Assembly: GCF_022539315.1 (NCBI RefSeq)
Contig: NC_066315.1
Span: 91,614,990 to 91,678,989, forward strand
Reading direction: 5' to 3'
DNA length: 64,000 nucleotides
From: Serinus canaria
Taxonomy: Eukaryota > Chordata > Aves > Passeriformes > Fringillidae
Part shown: positions 1 to 12,200 of the stretch, piece by piece
Layout: each line of letters opens with the position of its first letter
How positions within the stretch are numbered: the first letter of the stretch is position 1
The notes under the pieces: generated by a model
Database searches by the model: none
Seen by the model: only the letters and a program-made list of their open reading frames with translations
What the model was told of the DNA's origin: nothing
Program-made: the position numbers and the translations under genes

Positions 1-254
1 GGTGAGCAGAGAGCAGAAGAGCTGCTCTGTGTGTGGAGAAGTTCTATCCAGCCTAGCACTTTTCCTCTGATGAGCCAGCATCAGATCCTGCAGAAGAACT
101 AAGGAACTGGCCATTTCTGGAGTGACTCCTCCCTTGTTCCATCCATCCTTTCTATTTCTAGCAGTCCCTGGGTTAGACACTTACTGGTCAAGAATCCAAG
201 TTGTTCTGTCTGAAGACTCCCGATGGACATGACCATAATTCCTATGCTTTGGGG
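1..254. other. unassigned non-coding sequence
   Basis: No recognisable gene or repeat is seen. Stop codons interrupt every frame within short distances. The stretch ends where similarity to the CR1 LINE begins. Confidence 0.5.
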
Positions 255-612
255 CAACCTAATTTCAGCCTTCCAGTACCTGAAGGGAGCCTACAAGAAA
301 GATGGAGAGGGACCTTCTACACGAGCATGTAGTGATAGGACAAATGGGAATTGTTTCAAACTGAAAGAGAATAGGTTTAGATTAGATCTTAGGAAGAAAT
401 TTGTTACTGTGAGGGTGATGAGGCACTGGAACAGGCTGCCCAGGGAAATTGTGAATGCCCCATCCCTGGAAGTGTTCAAGGCCAGGTTAGATGGAGCTCT
501 GAGCAACCTGGTCTAGTGGAAGGTGTCCCTGCCTATGGCAGATGCCTTGAAACTAGATGACATTTAATGTCCCTTCTAACCCAGGCCATTTTATGATTCT
601 AAGATTCTGTGT
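255..612 (+). mobile_element. CR1 LINE fragment, 3' end
   Basis: This is the 3' end of a CR1 retrotransposon in sense orientation. It holds the last codons of the reverse-transcriptase ORF, with readable stretches such as FQYLKGAYKKDGEG, RVMRHWNRLPREIVNAPSLE and VFKARLDGALSNLV, followed by the stop near 514. A short 3' UTR follows, with the segment 'cccttctaacccaggcc', and the terminal repeat 'ttatgattctaagattctg' ends at about 610. The 5' part is missing, which is usual because CR1 copies are 5'-truncated on insertion. Several stop-free codons survive, but the copy cannot encode an active enzyme. The edge at 255 is approximate. Family identity rests on remembered CR1 consensus features. Confidence 0.92.
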
Positions 613-3224
613 TCATTGTCTTTCAGAAAATTTATTATGCTTGCCTAGCACAGGGTAACACCAATATGCATAATTTCAATATGCATTGTGCAAATCTATC
701 CTCTCTATTTTATCCTTCCATGCAAAGTCTTCCTTATAGAGATCTACCTGGAACAAGTAATCTTCCACAGCTGATGGAGGGCAACTTGACTGCACTTCTG
801 AAATGCCAGCTGTGACTTTTTCAGCTACACACGCAGTGGGTAGAAGCCCAGCTTCCTTATTTCACTTTGCCCAATCTAGGAACTCCCCAATCTAGGAACT
901 CTGATTCCTGTAGTTTTCCCACTGAAATACCACACAAGATTATCTGACTAACCATGCTTCTGTAGAAAAAAACAGATCTTTTGAGCAGGCTGGAGCTAGG
1001 TCACATCTTTAAAGTTACTAGATGCATGGATAGATGGGCTGACTTGATTATTTATCTTTATATATGGAATATATAGATTTATAAATTCTTTATTATTTTA
1101 TTTATTATTTTTATTTAATGTACTGTTTCTGAAAGTTTTTCACACCAGCCAGTGTTACCTTGATTTGTACTTTCCACTTCTTCCAGTAAAAGCCTACCAG
1201 ATGACAGCAGAGAAAGAAGGAATTTTCTGAGGTTGTTTTCTGCTACCTGCAGATAGGCAAGAAGTTCCATTATGCTGTTTCTGTACGATCCGGAATTTCC
1301 AGTCATGGGAATTGCCTGCGGGTTTGTCTAGCCCACTGTGTATTCAGACAAGAAGGACGGTGGTTCTCTGGAACCAATATGTTTTTTAGGGTGACATAAC
1401 AAATGCTACCATCACTCTCAGTGTGTGACTGAGCAACTTTTAAGTGTGATCCTTCCTGGCACCCTCAGAGATAGAGGATGAGGTTTACTATTTAACAGCT
1501 CTTGGTGACCCTCTTTGCTCACCAGTTTGGAGTCAATGATGTTCTAATACTCTTGTTTACCTGGCAGCTGATGTTCTAGAGGCAAATCAAAGTTTGGTCA
1601 GTCCTCTGGACTGGCTTCCAGGAGCTTAATCAAATGTTTCTTCATTGGCCTATATTCTGTTCTGATCAATAAAGCCCCATGGACTTTGCTTCTCTGTGAT
1701 CTCTTATTTTTCTCCTTGTAATTTCCCAGCTAATTCTTTAACTGGTTCATAACTTGGTTGCAATCCTTTCGGCAAAAAATTGAATTAATGAAGATGTGTC
1801 TGTCAGATATGTGTTTCAAATTAAAATTTGCCTCAGATCTTCATTTCAAACTCCTAAAAGAAAGTATTTTTAAAATGACAGAATTACAAGAAAACCACCT
1901 AAGAAAATTATTTTCATTTTGGTAACAATGAAGAATGCTTTTGACTTAATTATTTTTCTTTGTATAGCAGTCTACATCAGCCTTGGAAAATGGTTGAATT
2001 AAGGATATTTCCTGTCAATTAGAAGATGGGTTTGAGTGGAATTAAATCACTGCTTAGAATTCCACCTTAAATTCTACAAAGATGGCACTTGCTTAAGGTT
2101 CTGAAGATGGAAATATGATCTGCTAAAAATCAGACAAGTGAGCAGAAACAAACTATGACTTCTGCCCCAGGGGTAATGGAGATGGAGATGAATCCTGACA
2201 AGCACACACATGACAAGACCTAGGCAGAGCAAGAACGCGTGACTCACAAATTGTAGTGGCACGTTCTCTCCAAGGGCCTCGGTGTGCAGTAATGCCTGAA
2301 AGATCTCAACCAGGATCACATGATGCATACAGTGGTTGGCTGACTGTTGAGCCATGTAATAAAACCCCAACAAATTAAGTACAAAACAGCCTCTGGTGAG
2401 CTATAGCCCTAATTAGAAATAGAATTAACAGGTATTAGATTAGCAGAATGCCTACCAGTGAAGTATGGAGGGGATACCATTAAAGAGACAAACTTTTGGT
2501 GTGTGTTTATGTTCCTCTGAAGTTGATCCTCTTTTAATTATTTCTGCCATTATGAGAAAACTAGCAGGATTCTTACACTGAAAAGACGAGAACAGAGCTG
2601 CAGAGAACTTCATCAGTCTTTATGGATGAAAGATGGAGAATGGGGGAGTTTTCTACCAGTCACTTTCTCTTCTCCTGAAAGTGTTCTGCTGAAGCTGTTT
2701 GCATTGCCTTGTTCTGTGCCATCTCCCACCTCCCAAATGGGGAGTAAAGTTAGTGCCACCACTGACCTCCCTGTTGCCACCATTCCCCTTGCACGTGGGC
2801 ATGGAGAGTTTCCTGCTGTTGAAGTTTACTATGAAATGAGCTCACATTCAGTCACAGCCCAGATCTTTGGAGCTGGGTATTTCAGTCTCCCAGGGTGTTT
2901 TCATCTGCTTTTACTTCCTTTACAGCTGCTTCTCTTTGTCCACTCTGGTCCTTCTTTTCTCTGCCATCTCTGTTATTCCTTTTCTTTCTGCTCCTTCTGG
3001 ACCATTTTTTTCTTTTCCTTTTTCAACTTGCATCCTCTTTATTTTATCTCACTTTATCCATTCTGCACAAAATGCAGATCTGCAGTGTTTGTCCCTTATC
3101 TTGCCAGATCAGAGCACTGTCCCTTCATGCCATCTGAATAAGGGTAATCCTGGACACACAGACATTGGATGCAAATCTTCATGCAAGCATGGATATGGCA
3201 AATGCTGAGAGCAGAACAAACAGC
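613..3224. other. AT-rich non-coding stretch
   Basis: No gene is recognised. A perfect 16-bp tandem duplication lies at 870-885/886-901. The open frame at 2626-3141 (171 aa) is rich in Phe, Leu and Ser because the DNA at about 2900-3060 is pyrimidine-rich; it overlaps two other open frames in the same tract and has no domain I recognise, so I do not call it a gene. Confidence 0.5.
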
Positions 3225-3310
3225 AGTGGCAGTGGGGGCAATCAGAAGTTGTCTCATTTTTTAATTCATCAGTGACCTCCTTCTAGCCCATAATTCTGAG
3301 ATTCTGAGTC
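3225..3310 (+). mobile_element. possible decayed CR1 3' tail
   Basis: The sequence 'gacctccttctagcccata' followed by 'attctgagattctgag' resembles the CR1 3' UTR ending, in which 'ggtcccttccaaccc' is followed by tandem ATTCTATG repeats. The match is short and imperfect and the upstream part is not convincing. It may be chance. Confidence 0.35.
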
Positions 3311-3681
3311 TGTGAAAGAGACCCAAGGACTGTATCCCTTAAATCCAACAGAATGGATTCTGTGGCAAGCCATCTCTTGCCTGCAGTCTGCTGGACCTGT
3401 AAGCATAGTGTTGGTCTCTGTCCCTGCCAGCTCTGCTGGCTAAAATAAAAACCACCAGTTTCCACATTTAAGCATTGGAGGGGTCTCATTCCCACAGTCT
3501 CACTGCAATGCTGCTGTGTCTGAATAGCACAGATCACCTGTCAGGTGTAGTGGCCTTGCTGCCCTTACAATGTAGAGCTTTTCTGTGCAGATGTAGTGGT
3601 TTTATCATCATGTCTAGAACGAAATTACAGGCATGTCTTTGACTTTCAAATTCTGCTGTTCTTGCTCATATCCCTCCCCAG

Positions 3682-3836
3682 AACTGCAAACTTTTAGAGA
3701 AAGAGTGACCATATTTGATTTGAAAAAGTTCTGTGAAGATGCCTTCTGCCAGAGCAGTCATGTCAAGGAAACAGATTGGCCAGACCGTGATGTTCAGAAA
3801 AGTTGCACTTTTTACAGTGTCTTTGGGGAAAATCAG
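3682..3836 (+). other. weak candidate coding exon (unassigned)
   Basis: An open segment of 155 bp is flanked by plausible splice signals: a pyrimidine-rich stretch 'cttgctcatatccctcccca' ending in AG at 3680-3681, and a donor CAG|gtatgg at 3837. In the frame that starts one base before the acceptor edge it reads without stops through 51 codons. The peptide includes TIFDLKKFCEDAFCQSS and KETDWPDRDVQKSCTFYS and contains three cysteines. The frame stays open past the donor to a stop at about 3855. I do not recognise the protein. Open frames of this size occur by chance many times in this window, so this is a candidate only. It could also be a remnant of a pseudogene. Confidence 0.22.
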
Positions 3837-6800
3837 GTATGGGTTTCAGTTAACTGAATACCCAGGAAGAATTCTTGTTCCCCAGGTTTTCAGGTAAGTG
3901 CAATTCATATAAAGTGATTTAAACCCCATTATTTTTAGGATGCAACTATGCATCTAGTCTGGGTAGTCCAATTTTGCCAACATGAAGTGCTCCCATTCAG
4001 GTTCTGAAACCATTATTTACTTTCTCCTAGGTGTGCTCTGTGCAGATGGCTTTTGTCTATTTCCTTCCTATTAGATGTGACTATAATTCATGAGGGATGG
4101 AGAGAGTTCCAGCTGAAAAGATGGATAGATTTTAGCAATTCTGCTGCTCTTTTAAAGCCATGACCCTAAAAGGCACACATGGTATGAGTTGGCCGACAGT
4201 ATTCTGGCAGACTCTGTAGACAGCTATTGAAGTCAATTTTTGGCAAGAATTTAGCTAGCTGGGTTGTGACCACACTTTTTATATAGCTACTGTGGTTTAT
4301 TTTGACATGGAGGGAGTGACGTGGCACACACAGAGCCAGCTTAGATTGTTACCATATTAATGCTAAGAATATAGACATCAAAGGGTGGCAAATGTCTTAC
4401 TGCAGTTCAATGAGTTTCTATTGTCATTGCAAATCAGCTTGGTATTGATCAGCTTTGGGTATATCTGGATGTGGATCAGCCATCCTGAGGTATGAAGTGG
4501 ATGCTGCATACCTCTAAAATACCTGTCTTCTTCCTAGTGCAATCTCATTTTGTTTTTCAAATCTGTGCAATGATGACTATATTGACGTGGTTGCTGTCCT
4601 ATTTGTTGAGTATGTCTCAACCAGGAAAGGCATTAGAGAATTCTTGTTCTGCATCTGCTGCTTATATGAGGGCTTGAAGATATATATATATATTGATATG
4701 CTCTTCTGTGAAGGCTTGAAGAAATAAGCTTCAGTTAGAAATTAAAGCTACATTTTTATTTTATAGAATTAAAATGGTAGATTGGGTCATAAATGTGAAA
4801 CCTATTTTGTTGTCGTTAGATATGATAATTTCCGTTTATATATTTTCTTCCACGCACAGAGACACAGAGACACACATACACAGTGTTTGTCACAATTCAG
4901 TACAGCTGGTAATTTTCAGTTCACCAGAAACTCAGAATAGCAGAGAAATTGTTCAGTCAGGCTTGATGTGGAGAACAAGTGTTTGCACACACTCCTTGCT
5001 CTCTTTCTGGGAGGAAACTATCAAGAGAGGTTTGAAAAAGAAATGTCGAAGAGAGTCAACACATTTGCCTGTTCTTTTTAATATACTTATTGCTGATACA
5101 CAGGTGCAGGTTTAGCTGAGAAGTGAAGCAGGAGTTTGGATGCAATGCTGCTTTAACTGGAAAAGTGGACAGGAGTGAAGCAGGCAGCACTTTGCTACAG
5201 AGAATCTTCTGCTGAGTGTCATATCAACAGAAAATACTTGAGAGGGCGTTCTTAAAAAACAACTTTTTTTTTATCTTTTTCATCTTTCCCACCCTAGTAG
5301 AGTGGAAATCTTAAGACCCATCACAGCCCTCTGAGGAGGGCAGAATTGACACATGACCAGAAAAGAGCTTGTCAGCTCAGGACATTAAAAAAAAACCAAA
5401 CTGTAGATAAACACAAACAGAAGTTAAAGTATCTCTCTTCTACCTTTCCACCCACCAGACAATGTTCTAGAGAACAAAATCTTTTGATTTCATGATTTCA
5501 GTTGTACACCAAGCACCAGACAATAGTTTCTTTTGTGGCTGTGTATTCAGTGTGAGAAAAGCCAACTTCTCTCAAGAGTCACAGTAGATTCAGCTGTACC
5601 AAAGAAAAGTTGGAGTTATATAGACACTCAAATCCAAATGCTCCCTCTCTCTTTCTCTCAAGGCCAAAATATTTCCTCAGATATACATATTCATCTCCAT
5701 TGAAGATAATGAGAGCAAGTCTCAAGGCAACTGCACTGAAACCAACTGTTATTTTCTGCAGTGAAATATGATTTTCTACAGAGTACAATATGTCTCTTTT
5801 TAAAAATGTAAATTCCATACATAAACTCTTGACCTGTCAATATTTTTGAAGGATCCCTCTCTCTTTGTTGTCAGCTGAGCAAGGAGACTGACCACTTTAT
5901 TAATTGGTCTTTTATGACACTGGGGAAAAAAAACCATCCATTTTTGCCATAGCATTAAGATTTAAAACTGAAATGCATCTTGTCTTCATGAAACAAATCT
6001 GAGATTTTGTTTTCAGTTACATATATTTTATCTACATCCAAGAGCACCAGACAGTTTACTGAAACCCATCCTTCTCTGACATTGGCAATATCACAGAAAA
6101 AAGATCTAAATGTAACATGAAAGATGGAAGTATTTAACACATTATAAATATAGATAAGTATATTTTTAATACAGATACATTGAAGAGGCATGGCAACCAG
6201 TTAAGTTCCTTTGAAAATGCCAAACCAATTGTTTATCTGATGCATGAAGCTGTAGGCAAGTATCCTAGTGATTTGCTTGCAATGTTCGAGCTTTTGTTCA
6301 TGTTACACAGTGAAGACAAACAAAATCTGCAAACTTCTCAAGTTTGTTTACAATATGATCCAATTAATTCACATATGATATTGAATAACCATTTCTGCTG
6401 TATTTAGTTGCTAACCATTCTTGACATCAAATACTTTTCCTTGTCGTTTTAGTATTCGTGGTCAGGGATGGGAGAGGAAGGTGTGAAATCTTGATGGGAT
6501 TAGATAGGGGAGGTCCAGCTACACCCATGTGATTCCCTAAGGCTCACCCTATATTCTTTGATGGCTTTGTTGCTCTGCATCTTTCTGGTGCCTCCAGTTA
6601 GCAGGGTACATAACCTTCTACTTTCTGTTCTTACTCTTCACTGAAATAGACAGTGGAAAGTCAAATCCACAATATTATCTTTCCTAACCTCTCACAGACA
6701 GTCAGGCTGTTTTAAGCTGGAATTTCCTTAATGCTTTGGAAAATAAAAAAAAAGTACCATAAAACTGCACAGTATTTTAGCTACAAGAATGACTTCATGG

Positions 6801-7697
6801 TTACTTTGCTTTCGCTGCAACTTTTGTGTATTCTCAGATCTTGGAAAACCTTTCTAGTGATTCCACCAGAAGGTAGTTGGCATTGCATCTCTGTGGCATG
6901 CACACGGGCCAATTCAAGCAGAAGACAATTTTGGCTGAGTGAGCTATGAAGCAGAGATATCTACCCCACTAAGTACTCTCATTCCAGCTGAATGTGGTTG
7001 CTTCAAACCAAGTCTGAAGATACTGAAGATAGCAAGGTTGGTTCAATTATCCATTTGTACAAAACTTAGTCTGTTCTATTGTTTGAGAATCAATCACAAA
7101 CATTCATCACCGACATATAAATGAATATTGTTCATGACATGCTGAACTGTTTGCTGACTGCAGGTTGCTGTCTGATGGGTAGTTCCTGTAAACTCACAGG
7201 AGCCACTCACTATGCATTCTGTCTGACTGTTGAGGAATCATTTCCAATATGTTCTCTTATGTGACTGTTTAAAAAATATTTTAAACCTTATTAAAGATTT
7301 TAATGCGGGAAAATACTAAATAATTATTAAAAAAATGGGGAAATAGGAAAATTTTCAGTTGGTGAAAAAGTGCCTTTGTCCACTTAAGAAATTAAGTGTG
7401 AAATGTGTGAGTGCCACTTAGCAGCCATCAGAAGAATAGATGGACACAAGTGGTCCTGTAAAGGACCCTCCGGAATACAGCAAATATAGTTTGTTTCTCC
7501 CAACACCTGCACAGGCTGCATCACTGCTGCTATTTTCATCCAAATCCTGCCAATGGGTAATCAAAATCACCAGGGAAAACTCACAACAGTGAAACATTGG
7601 CTGTCTTGAGTAGTTACAGTGCATTCATCTGGACAAAAATGTGAGTGCATTTTGCAGATACAGATTAGAAGATAATAATAGAAGCAAAGACTGACCA

Positions 7698-7720
7698 GTT
7701 ATTATAACAGTTATAATAAC
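7698..7720. repeat. 23-bp near-perfect palindrome
   Basis: Two 11-bp arms, 'gttattataac' and 'gttataataac', are perfect reverse complements separated by a single A. The composition is AT-rich, so a cruciform or slippage origin is possible. No function can be assigned. Confidence 0.85.
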
Positions 7721-8769
7721 ATGGATGTCTGGGCTGTGTCTGCTCAGATGATGCATGCAGAAACAGAGCAGCCTCATATCATAGTATAAATTGGAGGTGG
7801 TACTGCCTTGAAGAAACTGCCACCAAAATCCTATCTAGTCCTGTCATTAGGAAAGGGTTCAGAAGAGAGTAACAAGTCTGAAAAAATCTATGTAAGTGTG
7901 ATGGATGCAATATGCTATTAAGAAAGAGCTTAAAAGAAGAGTCGTGCCAGAAAAGAGCTGTTGAACACTAATGAAAATGGCAGAAATGAGACTTCTATTT
8001 CTGGAAAGTAAGTGTAGAAAATCAAGCTGGAAATTATGTGCATACCTCTTGGTGTGGTTAGTTGACCCCTGGAAACTACCTGCCTAGACATGAACCTTGC
8101 TTCTGTCACATGAAATCATTAAGCCAATACTGGATATATTACAAAAGTTGTATTCCACCTCAGTCAGGAGTTCTGAGTTTGCAAGTGTTTTCAGGTGTTG
8201 GACCAAAGAGGTCAGCAATCAAGTAATCCCAAAGACCCTGCTAAAAAGAGAAAAGTGCTTCAAAAACTTACTTGGAAAGCACTCAAGTGGAAATATTAGT
8301 CACGGACTGGAGCAAACATATTTATACAATGCTATATATAAAAGCAGAATAATTTTATGCACTCAACAGTAAGGAAGATTTCAATGCTGAAATTTTGAGC
8401 ATTTTACCACAGAAAAATAATAACTGGCAGCTTGCCTGTAACAGAGGAATCTCATCTAGGCTTTTGTGCGGAAGCAAAGGGTCTCATAGCACTTGCAGCT
8501 GAGTTGCAATGCATCTCCGGCATAAGCATCATCTGATAACCATTATGCTTTCTAATCACTTTCTAATTAAGCTGTGTTATTACAAATATGATGTGCAGCT
8601 GTACTTTTTTTGTCATATTCTTCCTTGGACTTATTGGCTCCAACCTGTAGTCTAATTTTCATACTGTGGGGCTGCTTTGAAAAGTTCATTTTGTCAGTTG
8701 TGGCTGCTAAGTTGAAAACTTCATTCCTGCTGCAGTATGTTACCTATGCCCATCTCCTTTGATATTTCC

Positions 8770-9290
8770 CTTCTTTTTTTCTTTCCCTTTCTTTCCTCCC
8801 TTGTTTTCCTTTCCTTTCCATTCCTCATTCCCTTCCCATTTCTCCCTATGCCTTTCTCTTCTCTTCTCTCTCTCTCTTCTCTTCTCTTCTCTTCTCTTCT
8901 CTTCTCTTCTCTTCCTCTCTTCTCTTCTCGTCTCTTCTCTCTCTTCTCTTGCTCTTCTCTCTCTCTTCTCTTCTCTTCTCTTCTCTCTCTTCCTCTTCCT
9001 TCTCTTCTCTTCTCTTCTCTTCTCTTCTCTTCTGCTTCTCTTCTCGTCTCTTCTCTTCTCTTCTCTTCTTCTTTCTTTCTTCTCTTCTCTTCGCTTCTCT
9101 TCTCTTCCTTCTCTTGTCTCTTCTCTTCTCTCTCTCTCTTCTCTTCTCTTCTCTTCTCTTCTTTGCTCTTCTCTTCCTCTTGTCTTCCTCTTTCCCTCTC
9201 TCTTTCTCTCTTTCTCTCTTTCTCTCTTTCTCTCTTCTTTCCTCTTCTCTCTCTTTCTCTTTTCTTTCTCTTTCCCTCTCCTCTTTCCAC
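8770..9290. repeat. polypyrimidine tract, degenerate (TTCTC)n
   Basis: About 520 bp of almost pure C and T on the plus strand, built mainly on TTCTC with TCTC, TTTC and CTTCTTT variants and rare G interruptions. The minus strand is the matching polypurine (GAGAA)n. The long open frames on both strands here, up to 225 aa and rich in Glu/Arg or Ser/Leu, are consequences of the repeat and not genes. Such tracts can form triplex (H-) DNA and are hard to sequence and assemble, so the length may be inexact. Confidence 0.95.
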
Positions 9291-12200
9291 ATCCCCGATC
9301 TCTCCTGCTAAATTAAAACAAATGTGGCCCAGACACCCAATGTAATTATGGCATAGCTGTGTCTGTAGCTGATGACACCTCAGGCTGACTCCTTCCACTT
9401 CAAATGATCAGGTCAGTTGGAAGCAACCTTTGCTACACGGCCCTAAATTTCCACCTCCAGATTATCATGACTAAGGAATTAAAGGTAAAAGGGGCTTTTG
9501 ACAAAACCAAGTAATAGCAGCTTCTGGACAGAATATTGTATTCAACCCTCTCACATCTGAATGACAATAACATTTTCAAATGTTTTGTTCACCTTCTCAC
9601 TTAAAGATACAATGTATTCACATCATTGGTTTTAATTGCATTTGTAAAACTCATTGATATCTTTCATATTTTACACTGCTTATTTGTTTTATTTAGTGCA
9701 AAAATAAATGCACTAAAGTGGACTGCAGCATTATTAAGACATAATGTTTCACAGCAAGAGGTCTGGATACCATAAAAAATCCTAAATAGATACTATAAGT
9801 GAGTTAGGGGAATCACTACTGTATTCTAAATGAAGTTAATAACATCCTACTGACTTCACTATCAATGTTACAAGACTGCAGTACAGAATGTCCTACCAAG
9901 ACTTTGGAGATTTAGCAAAATGATTCATGTTCAGGTTTCTGAAGAGCATTTGTATGTATGTTTCTGCACCACCCCTTACCCAAAAGGAAAGGAAAAAAGA
10001 GAAATCATAGTTCGTTTTATTCACTACTACTCCATTATTTCTGGGTTTATGTAACTAATGTTACATAATGTGTGCAACAATTATTGTAATGTTTCCATTG
10101 TAGGTTTCTAAAGAAACGAAGATGTTTAAAAATGTCTGTTAACTACCAAGGTAATGTTTCATCATCCCCTTATTTGGTCGTGAAGCAAATACAGAATTGA
10201 AAAGATGAATCTCCATATTCTCATGCTATACAAGCAACATTAATTAATTCAACGTGACAAGCTTTGTGAAGTATCTGGGTAAGTCAATCTAGTGTAATTT
10301 GGTCATGAAGCCCAAAATATAGACTGACAAAGCACAAGTATGAAATGCATTTCAATCAGTTTAATCAAATAGAGTCAATGTAAAGAAAAGGGGCATTGTC
10401 AAGATGTGTCAGTGAACATTTGACCTGCCTTGCAGTTAATATTGTTTTTGTGCAAATTTCTCTTGGGGGGATACCCGCTCTGCTCTGCATTTCAGTTCTA
10501 AAAAATGAAAATTGTTTTTGATCTGGTGAGTGGAAATCTTTAGTAGGAATGATATAGGAAAACATCACTTGCAAATCATTATTCACACACCATCTGAACT
10601 TGTGTAATCAAACCTTTTAAAGAAACTAGACTATTCAGTGTGACTTTGACTTGATTGTAGGAAATTCTGCTTTCTCTGAATGATCTTTTTTGGTTTTTTT
10701 GTGAGATGCCAAAGATGAGACTATAGAGGGCCAAATTCAAAATGTGCTGGACAGTTTAGCTTGTTCTCTTCTGTAAGACTTGTGCAGGAAAAAGATGAGG
10801 GTGCAAAGTGAACCTAGACCAAAACCAAGTGGCCACAGAGCTTGGCAAGCTCTGACTTTTAAGGGCAGTGGAAGTGCTTGCCACAGATGGCTCCAGTGAG
10901 ACTTCAAGAGGGATTCCTTGGTAAGATAATTCAGGATTTCTCCCAGGAGAGAGTACCCAAATCTGCCTTACTTCTCTGCATCCCAAATCACCCTCTATCA
11001 CTTTCCATTATCCCAGTGAAAAGCAAAGCAGAATGCAGGTCTGTATTTATTTCTGAAAATTTCTTCACAGAGTTATTTTCACAGTGCTTGATCTAAGGCT
11101 ACAGTTTCTGATCATGCTCAATATGCAGAATAATTTAATGGTCAAATCACGGTACAAAAGGATTCTGTTTTGTCTGTAAATCTACTCCTCTGCCAGGGAA
11201 TAATGCAGTTGTTTTAAGGGCTTTTAAGTCTTTCTGTTACTTTCTCTGAAAACTATAGATTAGGCAGGATTTAAATTCACTGACTGAAGACACACAGGTA
11301 TGCTCACCTGAAACCAGAAAAGGAGATGTTAACTTTTTTCTGAAGAGAAGAGAAAGCTATGGGTGTGACCAAGATTTGGATAACAACTTCAAAAGCCCAT
11401 TTCCCACAACAATGTGCATTTGATAGCCTTGTTTCATTTTCTGGACCTTCAGCTTTTGCTGCCTAAAAAAATCATCACTGTCTAGGAGCTGTGGTGACTT
11501 CAGACACACGAATCAAGTTTGCCAGGATATGGAGAGATCTGCAAGGTGAGTCTCTAATAAATGCCTGAGCAGACTTCTCTATCCACCCCTTTGAAGTGTT
11601 GAGTGTTAGCCCCCAGGAATGAATGCTGACTTACCAGTGCTAACTTTCCTACCACTCCTTAGGGACAAGAGGAAACTCACAAGTTCTGTGAATTTCGTCC
11701 CCTCTGAGGATTGCCATTTGTACCCCCTATCCTGATTCCTGGTCCCTTCCCCTCCCCAAATGTTGATGGAGCCATTCCTAGAGCATACCCAAGCCTATGA
11801 AAGCACGACCAGAGCACAGTCAAGCTCTGGAATCCCGGTGGACCAAGTCATATTTCCAATTGTGCACACTCTGGTCTGAGCAGGGACCATTTTATGACTC
11901 ATCTGCAGGGCAGGTTCTTGAAGCAATGCTCCAAAGATCAGGACCACACGTTTTTCTCAACCTGTTGATGGGTGAACCATGAGATGTTCACAAATCCAGT
12001 GAGCTCTCCATAAAATTCAGTGTTTCTCCTGGACCTCTTGGAACCTCTTTGTCACATGGAAGTGTAGCAAGTTCCTTTATGTAATTTTTTTTTTGGAATC
12101 AGTCCTTCTTCAAACTTTGATGGAATGAGTTTAGAGCTACGTGGAAAGAATGATTAACTGCAGTTTAATGAATCACAGGAAGACGCACCTGTATCAGTCC

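Larger units (their letters stand above)
3311..8769. other. AT-rich non-coding stretch
   Basis: Apart from the weak exon candidate listed separately at 3682-3836, no gene is recognised. Short simple repeats include a TA run at 4680-4694. Open frames here are 60-113 codons and have no recognisable domains. Part of this region may be intron or conserved non-coding DNA, but I see no motif that decides it. Confidence 0.5.

Noticed and set aside
2626..3141. 171-aa open frame
   Set aside because: It is Phe/Leu/Ser-rich because of a pyrimidine-rich tract, with two more open frames overlapping in the same tract.
8721..9398. Long open frames up to 225 aa on both strands
   Set aside because: They are entirely produced by the TTCTC/GAGAA repeat tract.
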